From Chloroflexota bacterium (GTDB taxonomy: Bacteria > Chloroflexota > Anaerolineae > Promineifilales > Promineifilaceae), in assembly GCA_024223125.1 (NCBI GenBank), contig JAAEOP010001277.1, positions 1 to 27,055 of the forward strand: a DNA stretch of 27,055 bases, in the 5' to 3' direction. This document shows positions 22,135 to 27,055 of this stretch, in pieces. The notes beneath the pieces are model-generated. The model worked only from the letters and a program-made list of their open reading frames with translations, was not told the DNA's origin and searched no databases. Position numbers and translations under genes: made by a program. The first letter of the stretch is position 1. Each line of letters opens with the position of its first letter.

Positions 22135-23550
22135 ATGCCCCAATCCCCAAAGACCCGTATCCTATTTTTTATGCTAATCCTGGTGGGATTAAGCAGCCTG
22201 CTTGCGGCCGGGTACTTATTGGCCCAAGAAGGGTACACCGTTTATGATGGGAATGAGACTCCCCAGGTTGTTTATGGAACTTATAAAACGGTTGGCGATG
22301 TCGTCGCCGCAGCCGGGTTGGAACTAAGACCGGAAGATGTTGTTGTGCCTGATCTGGAATCGGCAGCCGATGCGGACACGGCCGTTACCATCCATCGCGC
22401 CCAACCCATCACCCTCCGTACCGATGCCGGAACCCAAACCTACTTCACCCAACAGCGCACCATTGCCGCCTTTTTAGATGAAATCGGGGCGCTGCCACAA
22501 CGCACCGAGCAAATTTTTGCCGACGGCCGTAAAGTACCTTTTAATAAGATTGGCGCATGGCCACTGCCCATTGTGCTAGAAATCGGCCAATTTGTGACCG
22601 TCACCATTAAAGATGGCAGCCAGAAACAAACAATACACACGGCCGCCCAAACTGTGGGCGATGTTCTGCAAGAAATGGGCATTATTATTTATGCGGTCGA
22701 TAAAACAGAACCATCTTTGGGAACCTGGCTGGAACCGAATATGGTCATTCAAGTGCAGCGTTCATTTCCAGTCACAATTCAGGTAGACGGCCGTACCATC
22801 AGCAGCCGCACCGCTCACACCAACGCCCTAGACGTGTTGGCCGAAAACGGCATCGGCCTTGTGGGGTATGATTACATACTGTCTGGCCCCGACGCCCCCC
22901 TTCAAGCCGACAGCATCATCCAGGTCATCCGCGTCACCGAAGATTTTCGGCTGGAAGATGAACCTATCACCTACCAAACCATCTACCAGGCCAACGATCA
23001 GCTAGAGATTGACACAAAAGCTGTAGTAGGCAGCGGCGTTCCAGGTATTAAACGGCAGCGCATCCGCATTCGTTATGAAAATGGTCTACCCGTCAGCGAA
23101 ACAGTAGATGGGGAATGGGTAGCTCGAGAACCGGTCAATGAAATCATCGGCTACGGCACAAAAATTGTAGTGCGGACACTCAGTACACCCGAAGGTGTTT
23201 TGGAATATTGGCGGGTGGTGAAGATGCGGGTTACAGCTTATACACCATCCAGTTCTGGCAAACCGCCCGATCATCCGGGTTATGGCATTACTGCCAGCGG
23301 CTTACCGGCACAGCAAGGGGTAGTAGCCATTGATCGCAATGTCGTCCCCTGGAAATCGTGGGTGTATGTGCCCGGTTACGGCAAAGCGATTGCGGGGGAT
23401 ACGGGTGGCGGTGTACGCGGCCGTTGGATTGATCTGGCTTATGCTGACGACGAACTACAAGGCTGGTCTGGTTACATAGATGTGTACTATCTGACCCCCG
23501 TGCCCGCATCGGAAGATATTAATTTTTTGATACCGGACACTTTACCATAA
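22135..23550 (+). CDS. Cell-wall protein with DUF348, G5 and 3D domains (YabE-like)
   Basis: The 471-residue protein has an N-terminal membrane anchor or signal peptide (9-30). Several DUF348-like beta-grasp segments follow (from about YTVYDGNETPQVVYG; TIKDGSQKQTIHTAAQTVGDV; IQVDGRTISSRTAHTNALDV). Next is a G5-like segment (EPITYQTIYQANDQLEIDTK, ending GYGTKIVV). The C-terminal 3D domain (about 365-455) has AYTPSSSG, AIDRNVVPW and AGDTGGGVRGRWIDL. The 3D fold resembles MltA-type lytic transglycosylase cores, so peptidoglycan binding or cleavage is likely. Its stop overlaps the rsmA start by one base. yabE-like genes also sit near ksgA in Firmicutes, which supports the family call. The DUF348 fold is ubiquitin-like but unrelated in role to the conjugation cluster. 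Confidence 0.85.
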   Translation: MPQSPKTRILFFMLILVGLSSLLAAGYLLAQEGYTVYDGNETPQVVYGTYKTVGDVVAAAGLELRPEDVVVPDLESAADADTAVTIHRAQPITLRTDAGTQTYFTQQRTIAAFLDEIGALPQRTEQIFADGRKVPFNKIGAWPLPIVLEIGQFVTVTIKDGSQKQTIHTAAQTVGDVLQEMGIIIYAVDKTEPSLGTWLEPNMVIQVQRSFPVTIQVDGRTISSRTAHTNALDVLAENGIGLVGYDYILSGPDAPLQADSIIQVIRVTEDFRLEDEPITYQTIYQANDQLEIDTKAVVGSGVPGIKRQRIRIRYENGLPVSETVDGEWVAREPVNEIIGYGTKIVVRTLSTPEGVLEYWRVVKMRVTAYTPSSSGKPPDHPGYGITASGLPAQQGVVAIDRNVVPWKSWVYVPGYGKAIAGDTGGGVRGRWIDLAYADDELQGWSGYIDVYYLTPVPASEDINFLIPDTLP

Positions 23551-24371
23551 TGCACCCCAAACACATCCTCCAGCAATACAATCTGCAACCGAAGAAAAAT
23601 CTGGGACAAAACTTTTTGTTTGATGAAAATGTGTTGGCCCGGATTGTAGCAGCGGCCGATTTACAGCCTGAAGACGTGGTGTTGGAAATTGGGCCGGGAC
23701 TGGGGTCGCTAACTATACAATTAGTCCGAAAAGCACAGCAGGTAACGGCCGTTGAACTAGACGACCGCTTCCTCCCCATTTTGCAAACGACGTGTGCCGG
23801 GTTCAGAAATATCGAAATTATTCATGGGGATATTTTGGCGCAAGAGATGACCCGGTTGTTTACCCGGCCGTACAAAGTCGTCGCCAATGTACCCTACTAC
23901 ATCACCGGAGCAATTTTGCGCCATCTGCTGCAAGCGGCACACAAACCAACATTAATGGTGGTGACGGTACAAAAAGAGGTGGCGGCACGATTGACGGCAG
24001 TGCCCCCCAACATGTCTTTACTGACGGTTAGCGCCCAGGTTTACGGCCGTCCGCAAATGATTACGACACTCAAAGCAGGCGCTTTCTGGCCCCGTCCTAC
24101 TGTAGATTCGGCCGTGATACGGTTGGATTTGTATGGGGAAAGTGAACGGCCGTTAACCTTGGCCCAAGAAAAACCGTTTTTCCAGGTCGTCAAAGCCGGA
24201 TTCAGCCAGAAACGTAAACAACTCAAAAACAATCTACGCCAGTTAGGGTTGGGGAAAGATGAAGTGGCGGCCGTGTTGGAAGATGTGGGCATTGACGGCC
24301 GTCGGCGCGCCCAAACCCTCACCCTAGAAGAATGGCTCGCCCTCTACCGTCAGATATACTTGAGAAGGTAA
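23550..24371 (+). CDS. rsmA: 16S rRNA dimethyladenosine transferase RsmA (KsgA)
   Basis: The 273-residue protein methylates the two adjacent adenines at the 3' end of 16S rRNA using S-adenosylmethionine. Motifs are KKNLGQNFL (15-23), motif I EIGPGLG (46-52), the acidic VELDDRF (68-74), motif IV NVPYYIT (113-119) and the C-terminal FSQKRKQLKNNLRQLG. Usual bacterial RsmA proteins have NLPYNI or NIPYNI; here it is NVPYYI, still within the motif. Length is normal. ATG overlaps the upstream stop (TAATG), so translation is coupled to the DUF348 gene. Confidence 0.95.
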   Translation: MHPKHILQQYNLQPKKNLGQNFLFDENVLARIVAAADLQPEDVVLEIGPGLGSLTIQLVRKAQQVTAVELDDRFLPILQTTCAGFRNIEIIHGDILAQEMTRLFTRPYKVVANVPYYITGAILRHLLQAAHKPTLMVVTVQKEVAARLTAVPPNMSLLTVSAQVYGRPQMITTLKAGAFWPRPTVDSAVIRLDLYGESERPLTLAQEKPFFQVVKAGFSQKRKQLKNNLRQLGLGKDEVAAVLEDVGIDGRRRAQTLTLEEWLALYRQIYLRR

Positions 24372-24419
24372 AAAGGTAACGGTCATACCCTACCCTTTCA
24401 CGCTACAATACCTACATGA

Positions 24420-24467
24420 AGTCGAGGGCATTAGCCGATCGAGACAAAACTCGGCTAAAGCCCGACT
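24420..24467. repeat. REP-like hairpin between convergent rsmA and lipoprotein genes
   Basis: AGTCG..GGC.TTAGCCGA on the left pairs with CTCGGCTAAAGCCCGACT on the right with small bulges. The GGCTAAAGCCC core resembles the hairpins around the RAYT gene at 1122-1870. It may act as a two-way terminator, though no T-run follows. Confidence 0.5.
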
Positions 24468-24478
24468 CCAATGCAAAC

Positions 24479-26647
24479 TTATTCGCCGCCTTCTGGCAGC
24501 GGCACAAAACCAAAGATGGTTTGAGGCCATTTATCGGTGACGACGAGGAAACCTATATCGTCCAAGCGGACGATGCCTTCCAGGTTACGTAAGCCGCCAG
24601 ACAAGAGTTCCAGTTGGATAGGGGGTGCATCAGTCAGAGTAACGCCGTCGGCGCTGTATTGGAACTGCACCAGACGCTCGACGCCATCGCTACCGACGTG
24701 GGTAGGGCCTTCACCATATACATCAGCCAAAGGATCGCTGTCAGTAAGAATGTCGCGGTCGCCGGGGAACATGTAGTTGATGGCCCAGAAACGGCCGTCT
24801 GCGTCAAGGGCTGTGGCATCAGTAACGCGGTACTCAATGTTGGGGAAAGGGATGGCTCCCGTTTCAGCTAGATTGGCATCGAAAGTATGCGCCATTGGTG
24901 CTTCGTTGACACCCGCGCCATTGGCCTCGTAAAGGGTAATAAAGCTGTTGTCGCCAGTGACGATAAGTGTTTCTTCAGAGAAGTTGCTGATACCGGTGGG
25001 TGAATCTACTCTGGTCATGGTTGAGGTATCTACCGTCAATTCACTCAGGTCAGAAGCTATCGTACCCTTAACCACGTAAGCAAAAACCTCATCGTCATTT
25101 TCAACTTCAATAGTAATGTAGGCGTCGTCGCCGATGAAGTCAATGGCCTCGTAACCTTCAAAACCGTCAATGCTGTCTTGCAGACCATCAGCGCTAAAAG
25201 GGATGGGTGTGGGTGTAAGGGGATCGCTGCCATCGCCACTGATATAGGCTTCTAGTTGCTCCTTGGGGATGGCATAGATGAAGCCGTCACCCTCCTCAAC
25301 GTTGAAGTTTGGATATTGGGGCAGCATGATGAGGTGATCGCCATACCAGGCCATGCCAGAAAATTCAACATTGCGGTCGGCCGTATCACCTTCAAGAGGA
25401 ATGATATTAAGAGCCGTTTCATCAGGGGCGCTGCCATCGGTGCCGGCGCGGGCAGAGAAGGGAACGAAACCCAGCGTGGTGCGGGGCCATTTATCGGTAG
25501 CGATGAGCAATCCGCGATTGTCCAAACGGACGAGACCTTCCCAGTTACGCAGTCCATCGGGCAAGAGATATATTTGGGTGGGCGGCGCGTTTACCAGGCT
25601 GATGCCATCGGCGCTATATTGCAGTTCGATGAGACGTTCAACGCCATCATTGCCCAGGTGGGTAGCTCCTTCGCCCCATGTGTCTACAATAGGATCGCTG
25701 TCGGTGGCTAAATCCGAGTCGCCAGGGAAAAAGTAGTTAATGGTCCAGAAACGACCGTTGCTGTCCAGTTCAGTGGCGTCGGTAAGACGATACTCAATAT
25801 TTACCAGGGGGACGGTCCCTGTTTTAGCCAGACTCGTGTCAAAAACATGACCTATCGGGGCAGTAGTAACGCCGGCGCCATTGGCTTCATATAATGTGAC
25901 GAGCGAATCGCCGGCAACAAAAAGGGTCTCTTCAGACATATTACCCACGTCGGCCTGAGCGTCAATGCGGGTCATGGCGTCGGTGTCAATGGCTAGTTCG
26001 CCCAACTCAGGGTCCATCGCGCCGCTGACAAGATAACCGAACATACCGTCATCGGTTTCAACTTCGATAGTGAGGTAAGCCTGATCATCAATGAAGGCGA
26101 TAGCTTCGTAGCCTTCAAAACCTTCGATGCTGTCTTGTAAGCCTGGGGCGCTAAAGGGGATAGGTGTAGCTTCCAGAGGGCCGTTGCTATCGTCAAAGAG
26201 GTAAGCGTTGATGTCGTCTGCATGGATGGCGTAGATAAAGCCATCGCTATCTTCAACATTGAAGTTGGGATATTGGGGCAGGATGATGAGGTAATCATCA
26301 TACCAGGCCATGCCGGAAATTTCGGCGTTGCGGTCATCAAGGGGGGCAGCTAAGGGGAGGGTAGTGACGGCCGTTTCGGGGGCAATGATTAATTCGGCCG
26401 GCATCTCCACGATGCGGGTGACCTCTACTTCTACTTCCACCTCCACTGGTTCAGCTTCTACTTCTACAATACGGGTGACTTCTACTGGTACTGCGGCTTC
26501 CACCTCTACAATGCGAGTAACTTCTACCGGTTCGGCTTCTACCTCTATGATACGGGTGACTTCTACGATTTCTGGTTCCTGAGCAGAACAGGCGGCGAAT
26601 AAGATAGCTAGGATAATAATGAATATACTTTTCGGCCACGTTTTCAT
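24479..26647 (-). CDS. Lipoprotein with two tandem homologous domains
   Basis: The 722-residue protein has a lipoprotein signal peptide with lipobox LFAAC (Cys20). A spacer of repeated EVTRIVEVEAEPV units (26-82) follows, a type common in Chloroflexota lipoproteins. Two copies of a domain of about 300 residues come next (about 98-397 and 416-717). Each has ISGMAWY/FSGMAWY, LPQYPNFNVE, DGFIYAI, GFEGYEAI, SEETL, TLYEANGAGV, TDAT-x-LD, NY-FPGD, LRN-EG-VRLD and ATDKWP. The layout suggests two beta-propeller or esterase-like-phytase-type domains (guess). The copies are very similar, so the duplication is fairly recent. AGGAGA (26654-26659, minus) precedes the ATG. Confidence 0.8.
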   Translation of the reverse strand: MKTWPKSIFIIILAILFAACSAQEPEIVEVTRIIEVEAEPVEVTRIVEVEAAVPVEVTRIVEVEAEPVEVEVEVEVTRIVEMPAELIIAPETAVTTLPLAAPLDDRNAEISGMAWYDDYLIILPQYPNFNVEDSDGFIYAIHADDINAYLFDDSNGPLEATPIPFSAPGLQDSIEGFEGYEAIAFIDDQAYLTIEVETDDGMFGYLVSGAMDPELGELAIDTDAMTRIDAQADVGNMSEETLFVAGDSLVTLYEANGAGVTTAPIGHVFDTSLAKTGTVPLVNIEYRLTDATELDSNGRFWTINYFFPGDSDLATDSDPIVDTWGEGATHLGNDGVERLIELQYSADGISLVNAPPTQIYLLPDGLRNWEGLVRLDNRGLLIATDKWPRTTLGFVPFSARAGTDGSAPDETALNIIPLEGDTADRNVEFSGMAWYGDHLIMLPQYPNFNVEEGDGFIYAIPKEQLEAYISGDGSDPLTPTPIPFSADGLQDSIDGFEGYEAIDFIGDDAYITIEVENDDEVFAYVVKGTIASDLSELTVDTSTMTRVDSPTGISNFSEETLIVTGDNSFITLYEANGAGVNEAPMAHTFDANLAETGAIPFPNIEYRVTDATALDADGRFWAINYMFPGDRDILTDSDPLADVYGEGPTHVGSDGVERLVQFQYSADGVTLTDAPPIQLELLSGGLRNLEGIVRLDDIGFLVVTDKWPQTIFGFVPLPEGGE
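26396..26572. repeat. Tandem coding repeat for EVTRIVEVE spacer
   Basis: Four to five degenerate copies of a roughly 40-base unit encode the acidic/Val spacer behind the lipobox. It is a protein repeat, not a CRISPR array: there are no unique spacers and the frame is kept throughout. Confidence 0.6.
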
Positions 26648-26757
26648 TTAAAATCTCCTATATTGATGTGTGGGGTGGTTTGGCAAATCGCTGGCAAATT
26701 ACCAATCCGTCCCACAAAATAACCCTCAAATAATGTGCATAAAGCGCTAGATATTCA

Positions 26758-26852
26758 ACCTTATCGGAAATAAGAAATCAGACAGGATTTACGGGATTAT
26801 TTCATCCTGTTAATCTTGTTAATCCTGTCAAAAAAGTTGTTTCCGATAAGGT
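26758..26852. repeat. Long inverted repeat with AATCCTGT tandem units
   Basis: The outer arms ACCTTATCGGAAA (26758-26770) and its reverse complement TTTCCGATAAGGT (26840-26852) enclose GACAGGATTTACGGGATTA and CCTGTTAATCTTGTTAATCC. It is a dispersed intergenic repeat type built from short tandem units. Confidence 0.7.
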
Positions 26853-26881
26853 CTAGTATCATAAGTGTTAACTTAAGCGAA

Positions 26882-26945
26882 GACCTCGCAGGTTTTAACG
26901 CAAAACCTCAGAGGGGCGTAGATCATTTTGGAAACCTGCAAGGTC
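26882..26945. repeat. GACCTCGCAGGTTT inverted repeat
   Basis: The left arm GACCTCGCAGGTTT and right arm AAACCTGCAAGGTC pair at 13 of 14 positions. Between them is a shorter pair around AGGTTTT / AAAACCT. No gene is nearby on the right. Confidence 0.65.
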
Positions 26946-27055
26946 ATAAAGATGGCAGGAGGCATTGTGTACAAATTAACGATAATTGCTCAAAATCTTC
27001 CTACTCTTCCAATATATTGTTCAAGGACATTTTTATTTTTTCAAAAATCCTGCAA

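Larger units (their letters stand above)
26648..27055. other. Gene-free 408-bp end of the window with two inverted repeats
   Basis: Upstream of the lipoprotein gene lie its ribosome binding site and two inverted repeats (26758-26852 and 26882-26945). The last 110 bases are A/T-rich, with no coding signal seen on either strand. Confidence 0.6.

Noticed and set aside
22135..23550. DUF348 protein as another ubiquitin-like modifier
   Set aside because: DUF348 shares the beta-grasp fold, but the protein is exported, has G5 and 3D wall domains, and lacks a C-terminal Gly tail.
25256..25736. Plus-strand reading frames opposite the lipoprotein
   Set aside because: They mirror the duplicated lipoprotein domains, appear in both copies as shadows, and have no ribosome binding site or known domain.
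26396..26572. CRISPR-like array
   Set aside because: The repeats are degenerate, in frame and code for the EVTRIVEVE lipoprotein spacer; no unique spacers and no cas genes.
1..27055. tRNA or rRNA genes
   Set aside because: No cloverleaf, T-loop GGTTCRANYCC pattern in context, or rRNA core sequence was seen by eye on either strand.

Overview
The window looks like chromosomal DNA of a filamentous or sludge-type Chloroflexota bacterium (Anaerolineae or a relative). This placement is inferred from three signs. There is a lipoprotein with a repeated EVTRIVEVE spacer behind its lipobox, two secreted proteins end in an IYLPA[IV] tail, and the intergenic repeats are of a mixed, Chloroflexota-like kind. 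No rRNA or ribosomal protein gene is present to fix the taxonomy. The octamer ACGGCCGT occurs about 50 times in 27 kb (count by eye), so the genome carries a highly iterated palindrome.

Layout. 1-1119: two secreted proteins, the first cut by the window edge. 1120-1870: a REP-associated tyrosine transposase (RAYT) between hairpin-rich ends. 1885-5852: RecD2 helicase, carrying two in-frame low-complexity insertions, then a polytopic membrane protein. 5881-6893: a rearranged beta-helix/cadherin-like secreted protein, probably a pseudogene. 7215-9878: a large dynamin-like GTPase. 9960-10737: a HicBA toxin-antitoxin pair and a small membrane protein.

10911-18447 is the most interesting part. It is a one-strand cluster encoding a bacterial ubiquitin-like conjugation pathway. 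In order it holds a 407-aa proline-rich protein of unknown fold, a CAP-domain protein without a signal peptide, an E1-like activating enzyme, an 88-aa ubiquitin-like protein ending in Gly, an E2 with an HPN...Cys active site, two JAB/JAMM isopeptidases (one membrane-anchored, one soluble) and two RING-like zinc proteins (one soluble, one membrane-anchored). Several of the proteins share a short motif, hydrophobic-x-hydrophobic-T/S-x-x-D-hydrophobic, that resembles a SUMO-interacting motif. The components would activate the ubiquitin-like protein (E1), pass it to E2, direct it with the RING proteins and remove it with the JAB proteins. E1-E2-RING-JAB-YukD-like gene clusters have been predicted before by comparative genomics. 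The CAP protein, the 407-aa protein and the shared motif are not parts of such systems that I know of.

18522-27055: a rifampin-phosphotransferase-type enzyme (minus strand), a phosphoribosyltransferase with a good promoter, the SRP RNA gene, a DUF348/G5/3D cell-wall protein overlapping rsmA (ksgA), and a lipoprotein with two tandem homologous domains (minus strand). Many intergenic gaps carry degenerate heptanucleotide repeats arranged as inverted repeats. The unit differs from gap to gap but the architecture is the same.
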